A stretch of 64,000 bases of DNA, from assembly GCF_028867705.1 (NCBI RefSeq), contig NZ_CP066171.1, forward strand, positions 744,001 through 808,000, given 5' to 3'. The notes beneath the pieces were generated by a model that worked only from the letters and a program-made list of their open reading frames with translations, searched no databases and had not been told where the DNA came from. This DNA comes from Thermoleophilum album (lineage in GTDB: Bacteria > Actinomycetota > Thermoleophilia > Solirubrobacterales > Thermoleophilaceae). Below are positions 45,217 to 53,688 of this stretch, in pieces (the first letter of the stretch is position 1; each line of letters opens with the position of its first letter). A program made the translations under genes and the position numbers.

Positions 45217-45261
45217 GTGGGTAAAGGTGTTGCAGAGTGGGGCCGAGTGGGTTACTGTGGC
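45217..45261 (+). promoter_or_regulatory. Tandem MraZ boxes
   Basis: GTGGG occurs at 45217, 45237 and 45247 and GTGGC at 45257, with a degenerate GTGTT at 45227. That gives five units at exact ten-base spacing. MraZ proteins bind directly repeated (T/G)TGGG(A/T/G) boxes upstream of their own operon. The array lies about 85 bases before mraZ. Confidence 0.75.
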
Positions 45262-45343
45262 GACACGCACGGCCGGGGTGGCGGGGTTCCTCCCGCCCCG
45301 CCACCCCGGACCGGACCCACCGGCGCCGTAGGGGATCTCACCG

Positions 45344-45778
45344 TTGGCATTCAGAGGCCACTTCGAGCACACGCTGGACGCGAAGAACCGCCTCGCGATC
45401 CCGGCGAAGTTCCGCGCTGCTTTCGCCGACGGGGTCGTGCTCGCCAAGGATCCCGAGGCTTGCATCGCGATCTGGACCCCAGAGCGCCATGAGCGCATCC
45501 TCGAGCAGGCGCTCGCCGGTCTTAACCCGATGGGCTCGCGCTACCGCAAGGTCGCACGCTTCTTCCAGGCCAACTCGTTCGACGCCGAGCTCGACTCCGC
45601 CGGTCGCGTCACCCTGCCGCAAACGCTCCTGCAGCATGCCGGTATCGACCGGCAAGTCGTGGTGCTCGGCGTTGGCGACCACCTCGAGGTGTGGGCGCGC
45701 GAGCGCTGGGAGCGCGCCGCACAAGAGCTCGACGCCGAAATCGCGGAGGTGATCGAAGGTCTTGGCGATCCTTCTTGA
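45344..45778 (+). CDS. mraZ: Transcriptional regulator MraZ
   Basis: A 144-residue MraZ protein, first gene of the division and cell-wall cluster. Both AbrB-like halves are seen: FEHTLDAKNRLAIPAKFR and, near residue 80, FDAELDSAGRVTLPQTLL. Each has the conserved D..(K/G)R motif that contacts DNA. MraZ assembles into rings and represses the cluster through repeated GTGGG boxes, which are present upstream. The start is TTG at 45344 (LAFRGHFEH). Its end overlaps rsmH by 17 bases. Confidence 0.95.
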   Translation: MAFRGHFEHTLDAKNRLAIPAKFRAAFADGVVLAKDPEACIAIWTPERHERILEQALAGLNPMGSRYRKVARFFQANSFDAELDSAGRVTLPQTLLQHAGIDRQVVVLGVGDHLEVWARERWERAAQELDAEIAEVIEGLGDPS

Positions 45779-46751
45779 CGTGGGGGCGCGCGCGCATGTG
45801 CCGGTCATGGCCGCCGAGCTCGTCGAGCTTTGCGCGCCGGCGAGCGGCGACACCGTCGTCGACTGCACGTTCGGCCACGGCGGTCACGCGCAGCTGTTCG
45901 CGGAGCGGATCGGGCCGGACGGAACGCTGATCGCGATCGACCGCGATCCGCTCGTGCGCGAGCGTTTCGAGGAGCTTGCAGCCGACTGGCCGTGCGCCGC
46001 GCGGTTTGTGCGCGCCGACTTCGCCGACGCGCTCGCCGAGCTGCGCGAAGAAGGTGTCACGGCCGACATCGTCTACTTCGATCTCGGCGTCTCGTCGCTG
46101 CAGATCGACGAGCCGCGGCGCGGTTTCTCCTACACGCGCGACGCGCCGCTCGACATGCGCATGGATCCCGAAGCCCCGCTGTCGGCGCGGGACCTAGTCA
46201 ACGCCTGGGACGAGCGGGCGCTCGTGCGGGTCTTGCGCGAGTACGGGGAAGAACCGCACGCGACGCGCATCGCGCGAGCGATCGTCGCACGCCGCCGCGA
46301 GCGGCCGATCGAGACCACCGGCGAGCTCGTGGCCGTAATCGAGTCGGCCGTGCCGGCGGGCCGCAGGCTCGGCCACGGACACCCCGCCAAGCGCACCTTC
46401 CAAGCGTTGCGGATCGCCGTCAACCACGAGCTCGAATCGCTCGATCGCGCGCTGCCGGAGGCGTTTGGGCTGCTGGCCCCAGGTGGCCGCTTGGCTGCGA
46501 TCTCGTTCCACTCGCTCGAAGACCGCCGTGTCAAACGCTTCCTGCGCGAGCTCGCGCGCGGTTGCACCTGCCCACCCGACTTCCCGATCTGCGTCTGCGG
46601 CCGCCAGCCGCAGGCCGAGCTACTCACGAACCGTGCGGTGCGCCCGCGCGCCGGTGAGATTGCCGCGAACCCGCGCTCGGCATCGGCGCGCTTGCGGGTC
46701 GCGCGCAAGCTCGCGACCGGCGGCGCCGACGGGGGAGAGGAAGGCCGGTGA
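45762..46751 (+). CDS. rsmH: 16S rRNA (cytosine-1402-N4)-methyltransferase RsmH
   Basis: A 329-residue S-adenosylmethionine methyltransferase that modifies C1402 of 16S rRNA. The SAM-binding VDCTFGHGGHAQLFAE lies near residue 33, AIDRDPLVRERF follows, then FDLGVSSLQIDEPRRGFSY, a RsmH signature. HPAKRTFQALRIAVN and ISFHSLEDRRVKRF close the conserved part. A Cys pair region (CTCPPDFPICVCG) is present. It begins with a TTG at 45762 inside mraZ. The stop overlaps the next start (GTGA). Confidence 0.95.
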   Translation: MAILLDVGARAHVPVMAAELVELCAPASGDTVVDCTFGHGGHAQLFAERIGPDGTLIAIDRDPLVRERFEELAADWPCAARFVRADFADALAELREEGVTADIVYFDLGVSSLQIDEPRRGFSYTRDAPLDMRMDPEAPLSARDLVNAWDERALVRVLREYGEEPHATRIARAIVARRRERPIETTGELVAVIESAVPAGRRLGHGHPAKRTFQALRIAVNHELESLDRALPEAFGLLAPGGRLAAISFHSLEDRRVKRFLRELARGCTCPPDFPICVCGRQPQAELLTNRAVRPRAGEIAANPRSASARLRVARKLATGGADGGEEGR

Positions 46752-47638
46752 GTCCGCGCGCGGCGACCGTAGCGGCACGCACCCTCGTCGGCGAAGAGGA
46801 GCTGCCACCTCCGCAGGTTGCCGCGGCTGGGCGTGCTGCGCGCCCGCGGCCGAGCGCCGCGCGCCCGCGGACGAGCGCCACGCGCCCCCGGCCGGCTGCC
46901 CCCCGCTCACGGCCGGCCGCTGCGCCGCGGACGGCGCAGAAGACGCGACCGGCCAAGCGCCGCCCGCCGGCGCCGAGCGCGCGGCGGCGCCAGCAGAAGG
47001 CGCAGATCGGGGTACTGGCGCCGCCCGAGCCAGTCCGCCGGCCCACGGCGACGTTTGCACTGCCCGAGCGCGCCGTCGACCGCTTGCTGCGCACGCGCCT
47101 TTGGATCGGCACGATCGCGCTGCTTCTGGTCGGCATCGTCTTCCTCAACGTCGACCTTCTGCAGGTGAGCCGCCAGCTCGCCGCAGTCGCCGACCGCTCC
47201 GCCCAGGTGGAGGCCGACAACGCCCGCTTGCGTCGGGCGCTCGCGCGCCTCGACTCGCCCGACCGCATCCAGCGGCTTGCGAGCGAGCGCGGGTTCGTTT
47301 TGCCCGCGCCGGACGCCGTCCGCTATCTGCGACCCGACCCCGGCCGCGACGCGCTCCTGGCCGCCCGCAGGCTCGCGCAGCGCGCCACAGCGGGCACCGC
47401 GGGCACGGCGGCCTCGGCGGTCTCAGCGGTCTCGGCGGCTTCGGGCGCCGCTACCACGACCGCCACGCCCGCGCCGGGTGCCGCTGGCGGCGGTGCCCTG
47501 TCCGGCTCCTCGAGCGCCGGCGCCGCGACGGGCGGCCCGTCGGCTAGCGGAGCGACCGGCTCGTCCGCTCTCGGCACCGCCGGCGAGCAGGCCGCGGGTG
47601 GCGAGGGCGTGGTGGATAGTGCCGATGGGACACCGTAG
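46748..47638 (+). CDS. ftsL: FtsL-like division protein with long disordered tails
   Basis: A 296-residue single-pass protein in the position of ftsL. About 115 cytoplasmic residues rich in Arg, Pro and Ala precede one membrane helix (LWIGTIALLLVGIVFLNVDLL). A leucine-zipper-like stretch follows (VSRQLAAVADRSAQVEADNARLRRALARL) and then RIQRLASERGFVLP, typical of FtsL/DivIC. The last 90 residues are low-complexity Ala/Gly/Ser/Thr. FtsL joins FtsB and FtsQ to switch on septal wall synthesis. Both tails are longer than usual. It overlaps ftsI by 14 bases. Classed by position and topology more than by sequence. Confidence 0.75.
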   Translation: MSPRAATVAARTLVGEEELPPPQVAAAGRAARPRPSAARPRTSATRPRPAAPRSRPAAAPRTAQKTRPAKRRPPAPSARRRQQKAQIGVLAPPEPVRRPTATFALPERAVDRLLRTRLWIGTIALLLVGIVFLNVDLLQVSRQLAAVADRSAQVEADNARLRRALARLDSPDRIQRLASERGFVLPAPDAVRYLRPDPGRDALLAARRLAQRATAGTAGTAASAVSAVSAASGAATTTATPAPGAAGGGALSGSSSAGAATGGPSASGATGSSALGTAGEQAAGGEGVVDSADGTP

Positions 47639-49316
47639 GACGGGACGCAGGGTGCGCCTGGGGGCGCACGCGACCGGCGTGATCGACCGGCGCGTAGGCC
47701 TCCTTTTCGCGGTCTTTCTCGGCCTCTTCTTGGCTCTGGCGGCGCGCGCCACCTGGCTCACGACCGTGCGCGCAGGGACGCTTCGCGAACAGGCCCGCAG
47801 CCAGCACGACAGCAAGGTGGTCGAGCCCGGTCTGCGCGGTCCGATCCTCGACCGCCGCGGGCGCCAGCTGGCCGTGTCCGAGGAGGCGGTGACGGTTTAC
47901 GCGAACCCATTCCTGATCGAACGCCCGGCCGCTACCGCGGCGAGGCTCGCACCGCTCGTCCGTCTGCCCGAGGAACGCATCCTGGCGCTGATCTCCGACC
48001 GCTCGCGCGGTTTCGTCTACATCCGGCGCAAGCTGCCGCCCGAGGTCGGCGAGCGTCTCCGCAAGCTCGCCCTAGAAGGGGTTGGGACGCTCGTCGAACC
48101 GCGCCGCGTGTATCCGGGGGGAGCGCTTGCGACGCAGGTGGTGGGCGCGGTCGGCACTGACGGTTACGGACTGTTCGGGCTCGAGCAAGCGGCAGACCGG
48201 CTGCTGCGCGGTCGCGACGGCGAGCGCCGCGTGGTGCGCGACGCGCTCGGACGCCCCTTGCGCACGATCACTGTGCGCCAGCCGCGCCCAGGCCGCCCGC
48301 TGCGGCTGACGATCGACGCTGTGCTGCAGCGCCACGTCGAGGGGGTGCTGAAGGCGACCGCCGAGCGCTACCGGGCGCGCGGTGCGAGCGCGGTGGTGGT
48401 CGACCCGCGCGACGGTGCCGTGCTGGCGCTCGCGAGCTGGCCGACCGCCGCGCCCGACAGAAGTCTCGAGCTCGGTCCCGACGTGCGCCGCAACCGTGCC
48501 GTCGAGGACGCGTACGAACCCGGCTCCACGTTCAAGCCGTTCACGGTCGCAGCAGCGCTCGCCGACAGGGTGATCTCGCCGCTCGCTAGCTTCGACCTGC
48601 CGCCGACGATCCGTGTCGCCGACCGGGTGATCGGCGAGGCGCACCCGCGCGGTTGGGAGCGCATGTCGGTGGCCGACATCCTTGCCCGGTCGTCGAACGT
48701 GGGAACCGTGACGATCGGGCTCGAGCTCGGCGCGCGGCGGTTCGCGCGCTGGGTCGATCGCTTCGGTTTCGGCCGGCCCACCGGGATCGGCTTGCCGGGA
48801 GAATCACCCGGGATCGTGCCGCGGCTGCGCGACTACTCGGGTTCCTCGATGGGAAACCTGCCGATCGGCCAGGGTCTCGCCGTCACGCCGCTGCAGCTCG
48901 TCGCCGCCTACACCGCGCTCGCCGACCACGGCGTTCTGCACGAGCCCTACCTGATCGCCGGTCAGCGCCGCCCCGGCAAGCGCGTTTTGCGCCGTAGCGT
49001 GGCCGACACCGTCGCGCGCATGCTCGAGGGGGTCGTGGGACCGAACGGTACCGGCGCCGAAGCGCAGATCCCGGGCTACCGGATCGCCGGCAAGACCGGC
49101 ACGTCGCAGAAGCCCGATCCGCTCACGGGCACCTACTCCAAGACTCGCTACGTGGCGTCGTTCGTGGGGTTCGCGCCGGTCGGCGACCCGCGGCTGCTCG
49201 TCCTCGTCGCGGTCGACGAGCCACAGGGCGAGATCTACGGCGGCGTCGTCGCGGCCCCCGCTTTCGAGCAGATCGTGTCCTTCGCCTTGCCCTACCTGGG
49301 CGTTCCGCCGTCGTAG
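47625..49316 (+). CDS. ftsI: Division-specific transpeptidase FtsI (PBP3)
   Basis: A 563-residue class B penicillin-binding protein that cross-links septal peptidoglycan. There is one N-terminal membrane helix (VGLLFAVFLGLFLALAARATW). The pedestal domain follows (GLRGPILDRRGRQLAVS). The transpeptidase domain has the catalytic Ser301 in EPGSTFKPF, the SSN motif in ARSSNVGTV and KTG in RIAGKTGTSQK. The ATG at 47625 lies inside the end of ftsL. No C-terminal PASTA domains are present. The next two genes run on the opposite strand. Confidence 0.95.
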   Translation: MGHRRTGRRVRLGAHATGVIDRRVGLLFAVFLGLFLALAARATWLTTVRAGTLREQARSQHDSKVVEPGLRGPILDRRGRQLAVSEEAVTVYANPFLIERPAATAARLAPLVRLPEERILALISDRSRGFVYIRRKLPPEVGERLRKLALEGVGTLVEPRRVYPGGALATQVVGAVGTDGYGLFGLEQAADRLLRGRDGERRVVRDALGRPLRTITVRQPRPGRPLRLTIDAVLQRHVEGVLKATAERYRARGASAVVVDPRDGAVLALASWPTAAPDRSLELGPDVRRNRAVEDAYEPGSTFKPFTVAAALADRVISPLASFDLPPTIRVADRVIGEAHPRGWERMSVADILARSSNVGTVTIGLELGARRFARWVDRFGFGRPTGIGLPGESPGIVPRLRDYSGSSMGNLPIGQGLAVTPLQLVAAYTALADHGVLHEPYLIAGQRRPGKRVLRRSVADTVARMLEGVVGPNGTGAEAQIPGYRIAGKTGTSQKPDPLTGTYSKTRYVASFVGFAPVGDPRLLVLVAVDEPQGEIYGGVVAAPAFEQIVSFALPYLGVPPS

Positions 49317-49334
49317 AACGGGCTCGGACCGCGA

Positions 49335-51158
49335 TCAGCGCCAGATCGTCTGATCGCTCGGGTCGCCGCTGGCCGATGCTGACGCGTCAGGGCGCGCGCT
49401 CGCCGGTGACGAGGCATCGTCGGCTGCCGATGCCGCAGCGGATGCGCTGCCGCGAGCGGCAGTGGGGGCACCCGGTGCGGCGGCCGTGGGACCGATCGGA
49501 GCCGCTTGGTCGGCGCCGGCGCCGTCGCCGGCCAGGTCGGGTAGACGCGCGAGCGCGTCGAGCACCGCCTGCAGCTCGGTGCCCGCCGCCCGCACGCGGT
49601 CGAGCAGCGACTCGAGCGCCTCGCGCCGTGCCCGCTCGGACGCCACGGTCGCTCGCAGATAGCGCTCGGTGCGAGCCTGGTGCTCGCGCTCGCGCTCGAA
49701 CTCCTCGCGCATCTTCGCGAGCGTCGCGCGTGCACGCTCGGCGCGACGGTCGGCCTCCTCGAGCTCGAGCAACCGCTTGCGCGCCTGCTCGAGCGCCCGC
49801 TCGGCGCCCAGCGCCCGACGGTCGGCTTCCTCGCGCGCGCGTTCGAGCTCGGCGCGGACCTGTTCGAGCTCCTCGTCGCGGCCCTCGCGCAGCTTCTCGA
49901 TCTCGCCACGCAGCCGCTCGTTCTCGGCCCGCGCCTGCTCGAGATCTGCGGTCAACGCCTCGAGCTGCTCAGCCGACGACTCGAGCTCGGAGATGCGCGC
50001 GCGGAGCTTCTCGATCTCGGCGTTCGCAGCCTCGGCTTCGCCGCGCGCCGCGCCGGCCTCCTCTCGCAGCCGGTCGCTCTCCTCGCGCAGCCTCTCGAGC
50101 TCGGCGTTCAGGCGGTTAGCCTCGGCGCTCTTGGTGTCGAGCTCGGCACGTGCGATCTCGAGCTCGCCCCGCGTGCGCTCGAGCTCTCCGCGCATCCGCT
50201 CTAGTTCGACGGTGAGCTCGCCACCCCGTGCCTCGAGCTCCGCTAGACGGTTGCGGTCGGCACCGGCGCGGCTGCTCTCCTCACGCAGCCGCTCGAGCTC
50301 GGCTGTCGCCTCCTCCACCTCGCTGCGTGCTTGCTCGAGCTCGCTGCGCGTCTGCTCCGCTTCGCTCCGTGCTTGCTCGGCTTCGTCGCGCGCCTGCTCG
50401 AGCTCCTCCTGCAGGCGCTCCAGTTCCGCACGTAGCTCGGCGAGCGCGGCGTCGTCGACAGCGCCACCCGGGGCCGCCGCAGCGGGCGGGGGCGGAGGCG
50501 ACGGAGCTCGTGGGGGCGTGTGGGCGCTGGCTTGATGCGCGCCCGCGTCGGGGCTTGCTGGGCGCGACCCGATCTGCGGCGCGAGCGTCGCCCGTGCGGC
50601 TTCGCGAGCTGCCTGGCGTTCCTCGTCAGTGGTGCGCGGCAGCCGCTCGATCAGCGCCTCGACGGCGCTGCGGGTGGCGACGGCGGGCCGCACCTCGAGC
50701 TTCGTCATCACCGCGATGTCATCGATCGCGAGCGTGTCGGCCGGGTCGGTCATCGCCACCACGAGCGTGCCGTCGGGATCGAACGCCACCGGCACGGCGT
50801 GGTAACGCAGCGCGGTTTGCGGGCTGATGAGGTTGGCGGCGGCAACGTCGACCTCGAACTCGTCGAGGTCGATGTAGTCGAGTCCGTAGCGCTCGCCGAT
50901 CGCGCGTGCCAGCTGCTCCTCGGTGATCGCTCCCTGCTCGAGCAGGATCTGCTGGAGCGTGCGCCCTGGGACACGGGCAGCCTCGACCGCCTGCTCGACC
51001 GTTTCACGGTCGGCGAACCCGAGCTCGACAATCACGTCGCTCAGGAACGCCTGCCGGCCGCCCGGTGCCGAGGGCGGATAGACGCCCTTGCGTGCTGCGC
51101 CAGCGCCGGCGGCTGCCTCCCCTGTCGCCGTGCGCTGCTCGGTCCCCACCGCGTTCAC
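49335..51158 (-). CDS. GspE-N/MshEN-like domain fused to a long coiled coil
   Basis: A 607-residue cytoplasmic protein. Residues about 38-175 match the N-terminal domain of type II secretion/type IV pilus ATPases. They read LSDVIVELGFADRETVEQAV, then LQQILLEQGAITEEQLARAI, then YHAVPVAFDPDGTLVVAMTDP. In MshE this type of domain binds c-di-GMP. No ATPase follows; instead come a Pro/Ala linker (to about 235), about 300 residues of almost unbroken coiled coil rich in Glu, Arg, Ala and Leu heptads, and an Ala/Ser-rich tail ending DQTIWR. It starts one base after the GAF-GGDEF gene's stop. Both sit against the direction of the dcw cluster. A polar or septal scaffold that responds to a nucleotide is a reasonable idea; unproven. 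Confidence 0.82.
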   Translation of the reverse strand: MNAVGTEQRTATGEAAAGAGAARKGVYPPSAPGGRQAFLSDVIVELGFADRETVEQAVEAARVPGRTLQQILLEQGAITEEQLARAIGERYGLDYIDLDEFEVDVAAANLISPQTALRYHAVPVAFDPDGTLVVAMTDPADTLAIDDIAVMTKLEVRPAVATRSAVEALIERLPRTTDEERQAAREAARATLAPQIGSRPASPDAGAHQASAHTPPRAPSPPPPPAAAAPGGAVDDAALAELRAELERLQEELEQARDEAEQARSEAEQTRSELEQARSEVEEATAELERLREESSRAGADRNRLAELEARGGELTVELERMRGELERTRGELEIARAELDTKSAEANRLNAELERLREESDRLREEAGAARGEAEAANAEIEKLRARISELESSAEQLEALTADLEQARAENERLRGEIEKLREGRDEELEQVRAELERAREEADRRALGAERALEQARKRLLELEEADRRAERARATLAKMREEFEREREHQARTERYLRATVASERARREALESLLDRVRAAGTELQAVLDALARLPDLAGDGAGADQAAPIGPTAAAPGAPTAARGSASAAASAADDASSPASARPDASASASGDPSDQTIWR

Positions 51159-51159
51159 C

Positions 51160-52116
51160 TCACGAAGCTAACTCAGCTTCCCGCTCGGCCGCAAGCGCCG
51201 CCGCGGTTTCTAGATCAGCGCGCGCCGCCTCGAGCACCGCGACCGGCTCCTCGATGCCCCCGAGCGGACTGAACCCGAACACGGGGTGGGGCACCTCGGG
51301 GCGCTCGCGCGCGACGTGCGCGATCCGCGAGCAGAGCCGCGACACGAACGCCTCGGCCCCCTCGCGTCCCTTGCAACCGACGAGGATCACGCCCATCAGC
51401 TCGTCGTCGAGACGTCCGGTGTGGTCGGTCTTGCGGGCCACCGCTTGCAGCGCCTCGGCTACGTCCTTGAGCATCAGCGTGGCCATCGCTTCGCCGTAGC
51501 GCTCTTCGATCTCGCTGCGGTTGGGCAGCTTCAGCACCACCATGTGCGACTCGACAGCGCCGCGCTTGCAGAGGCGCCATTCACGCTCGAGCGCCTCGAG
51601 GAAGCTCTGGCGGTTGGGCAGACCGGTGACGTGGTCGGTGCGGTCGCGGTCGCGCAGCTGCTCGCGTAAACGCCTGAGGTCGGCGCGCAGCTGCACCCCC
51701 TCCCACTCGGCGGCGAGGAGCCTGGCGCACACCGCCACGAGCGCCCAGTCCTCCTCGCGGTAGGCGTTCTCGTCGGTCGACAGTGCCCACAGCGCTCCGA
51801 GCGCGTCGCCGTTGCTGGCAAGGAGGGGGACGGCGAGCCAGCTGCGGATCGCCAGCGCGTCGAGCAGCTCGACATCGGGGTTCGGTGCCTCGCGCGGCAT
51901 CGGCAGCACGGTGCCGCGGGCGAGCGCCTCGCTGGTGGCGCCGCGGACGTCGAGGACCCGATAGACGCGCTCGTCCTCGTCGAAGCGACCTAGCGCGACG
52001 ACCCCCGCGGGCAGGGACTCCTCGAGCAGGTCCAGCGCCTGGCCGGCGGCTTCCGAGAAGCTCTGGTATGTGCGCTCGGCAAGGCGCGCGAGGACCGTCA
52101 CCGCGGCGGCGCTCAT
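51160..52116 (-). CDS. GAF domain plus degenerate GGDEF protein
   Basis: A 318-residue soluble protein. Residues about 15-155 form a GAF-type sensor domain (SFSEAAGQALDLLEESLPAG; LAVPLLASNGDALGALWAL). Residues about 165-300 form a GGDEF-type domain (DHVTGLPNRQSFLEALEREW). The active-site loop reads RLDDELMGVIL where GGDEF is expected, so it is unlikely to make c-di-GMP. It may bind a nucleotide or serve as a partner. The ATG at 52116 is divergent from murE, with about 108 bases between starts. It is the first gene of a two-gene operon with the coiled-coil protein, one base apart. Confidence 0.85.
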   Translation of the reverse strand: MSAAAVTVLARLAERTYQSFSEAAGQALDLLEESLPAGVVALGRFDEDERVYRVLDVRGATSEALARGTVLPMPREAPNPDVELLDALAIRSWLAVPLLASNGDALGALWALSTDENAYREEDWALVAVCARLLAAEWEGVQLRADLRRLREQLRDRDRTDHVTGLPNRQSFLEALEREWRLCKRGAVESHMVVLKLPNRSEIEERYGEAMATLMLKDVAEALQAVARKTDHTGRLDDELMGVILVGCKGREGAEAFVSRLCSRIAHVARERPEVPHPVFGFSPLGGIEEPVAVLEAARADLETAAALAAEREAELAS

Positions 52117-52224
52117 GCGATTCCTATCGGCAGCCCGTGAGCGTCCTTGAGCTGCCGCTCCTGCGCCGCGAGGTGCCGCGACGCAGGCGCTGCGACCGGT
52201 CGCGTCTCTACACTCGCGCCGACC

Positions 52225-53688
52225 ATGGACCTCCGCCGGCTCGCAGAGGGGGTCGCCCGGGAGTTCCGCGGGGCCGGTGCCGAGACGGTCACGGTTTCCG
52301 CGCTCGCCTACGACTCCCGTCGCGTACGACCGGGAACGCTGTTCTTTTGCGTTCCGGGCATGACGACCGACGGCCATCGCTACGCAGGCGAGGCCGTCGC
52401 GAGGGGTGCGGTGGCGCTGGTTTGCGAGCGGCCCCTCGAACTGCCGGTGCCGCAGGTCGTCGTCGCCGACGCGCGCGCCGCGATGGCGGCGATCGCGGTC
52501 CGCTTCTACGGCGATCCCACCGCACGCCTGCGCGTCGTCGGGATCACCGGCACCAACGGCAAGACGACGACGGCTTTCCTGGTGCGCCACCTGCTCGAGA
52601 GCATGGGCGTGCGCTGCGGGCTGCTCGGCACTGTCGCGCAGATCGTCGGCGGCGAGGAGCGTCCGCCGGGGCGCACCACACCCGAGTCGCTCGATCTCCA
52701 AGCGACGTTCGCGGAGATGGTCGCCGCTGGCGACCGCGCCTGTGCGATCGAGGTGTCGTCGCACGCGCTCGAGCTCGGGCGGGTAGCGGGCACGCGTTTC
52801 GCCTGTCGCGTGTTCACGAACCTCTCCCAAGACCATCTCGACTTCCACGGCACGATGGAGCTCTACTTCGAGGCCAAGCGGCGGCTCTTCAGCGAGTTCG
52901 CGGGGGCGGCGGTTATCGGCGTCGATTGCGAGTGGGGGAGGCGCCTGGCGCGCGAGTTCCCGCACGCCGACACCTTCGCCGTGGAGCGCGATGCGACGCT
53001 GCGCGCGCGCGACGTCGAGTTCGACATCGACGGCGCCCGCTTCACGCTCGAAGCGCCCGAGGGGAGTTGGCGCTGCCGTCTGCCGCTGCCGGGCCGTTTC
53101 AACGTCGAGAACGCGCTCGCGGCATTGGGAGCGGTACGCGCTCTCGGTGGCAACCTCGCCCAGGCGGCCGCCGCCCTCGCCACCTTCGACCGCGTCCCCG
53201 GCCGCTTCGAGCGCATCGATGCGGGGCAGCCGTTCGCGGTCCTCGTCGACTACGCGCACACACCGGACTCGCTCGCGCGCGTGTTGGCGGCGGCGCGTCC
53301 GCTCTGCCGCGGACGCCTGTGGTGCGTCTTCGGCTGCGGGGGCGATCGCGACCGCGGCAAGCGGCCGCAGATGGGGCGCATCGCCGCCGAGCTCGCCGAC
53401 CGTGTGATCGTGACATCCGACAACCCGCGCAGCGAGGACCCGGAGGCGATCATCGACGAGATCGTCGCCGGTGTGAGCGGCCAAGCGCGGGCACGCCTGG
53501 AGCGCGAGAGCGATCGCCGCCGCGCGATCGAGCGTGCGATCGCCGCGGCCGAACCCGGCGATCTGGTGCTGATCGCGGGCAAGGGACACGAACAGGGACA
53601 GGAGTTCGCCGACGGGCGCGTCGAGCCGTTCGACGACCGCGAGGTCGCGCGCGAGGCGCTCGCGGCGCGGGCGGGGGCTGCCGCGTGA
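52225..53688 (+). CDS. murE: UDP-MurNAc-tripeptide synthetase MurE (meso-diaminopimelate type)
   Basis: A 487-residue Mur ligase that adds the third amino acid to the peptidoglycan stem. The ATP motif GITGTNGKTTT lies near residue 110. EVSSHALELGRV carries the carbamylated-lysine-linked region and FTNLSQDHLDFHG follows. The amino-acid pocket motif is DNPRSEDP near residue 400, the version that selects meso-diaminopimelate. The ATG at 52225 follows no strong ribosome site, and the frame stays open upstream by chance. The stop overlaps the murF start (GTGA). A promoter for this gene must lie between 52117 and 52224, since the upstream pair is on the other strand. Confidence 0.96.
   Translation: MDLRRLAEGVAREFRGAGAETVTVSALAYDSRRVRPGTLFFCVPGMTTDGHRYAGEAVARGAVALVCERPLELPVPQVVVADARAAMAAIAVRFYGDPTARLRVVGITGTNGKTTTAFLVRHLLESMGVRCGLLGTVAQIVGGEERPPGRTTPESLDLQATFAEMVAAGDRACAIEVSSHALELGRVAGTRFACRVFTNLSQDHLDFHGTMELYFEAKRRLFSEFAGAAVIGVDCEWGRRLAREFPHADTFAVERDATLRARDVEFDIDGARFTLEAPEGSWRCRLPLPGRFNVENALAALGAVRALGGNLAQAAAALATFDRVPGRFERIDAGQPFAVLVDYAHTPDSLARVLAAARPLCRGRLWCVFGCGGDRDRGKRPQMGRIAAELADRVIVTSDNPRSEDPEAIIDEIVAGVSGQARARLERESDRRRAIERAIAAAEPGDLVLIAGKGHEQGQEFADGRVEPFDDREVAREALAARAGAAA

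Larger units (their letters stand above)
44992..45343. other. Intergenic region between tadC and mraZ
   Basis: About 350 bases without a convincing gene. I looked for a Flp pilin and found none. A perfect hairpin (TGCACGCA-GCTT-TGCGTGCA, 45066-45085) may end tad transcription. The right part holds the mraZ operator repeats. Confidence 0.55.

Noticed and set aside
44992-45343. Flp pilin gene after tadC
   Set aside because: No frame shows the short hydrophobic pilin pattern with a Glu at position 5 after a cleavage site; only the MraZ boxes and a hairpin are convincing.
51783-53684. Long N-terminal extension of murF
   Set aside because: The frame is open by chance through murE and the GAF gene; murF begins at the GTG at 53685 overlapping the murE stop.
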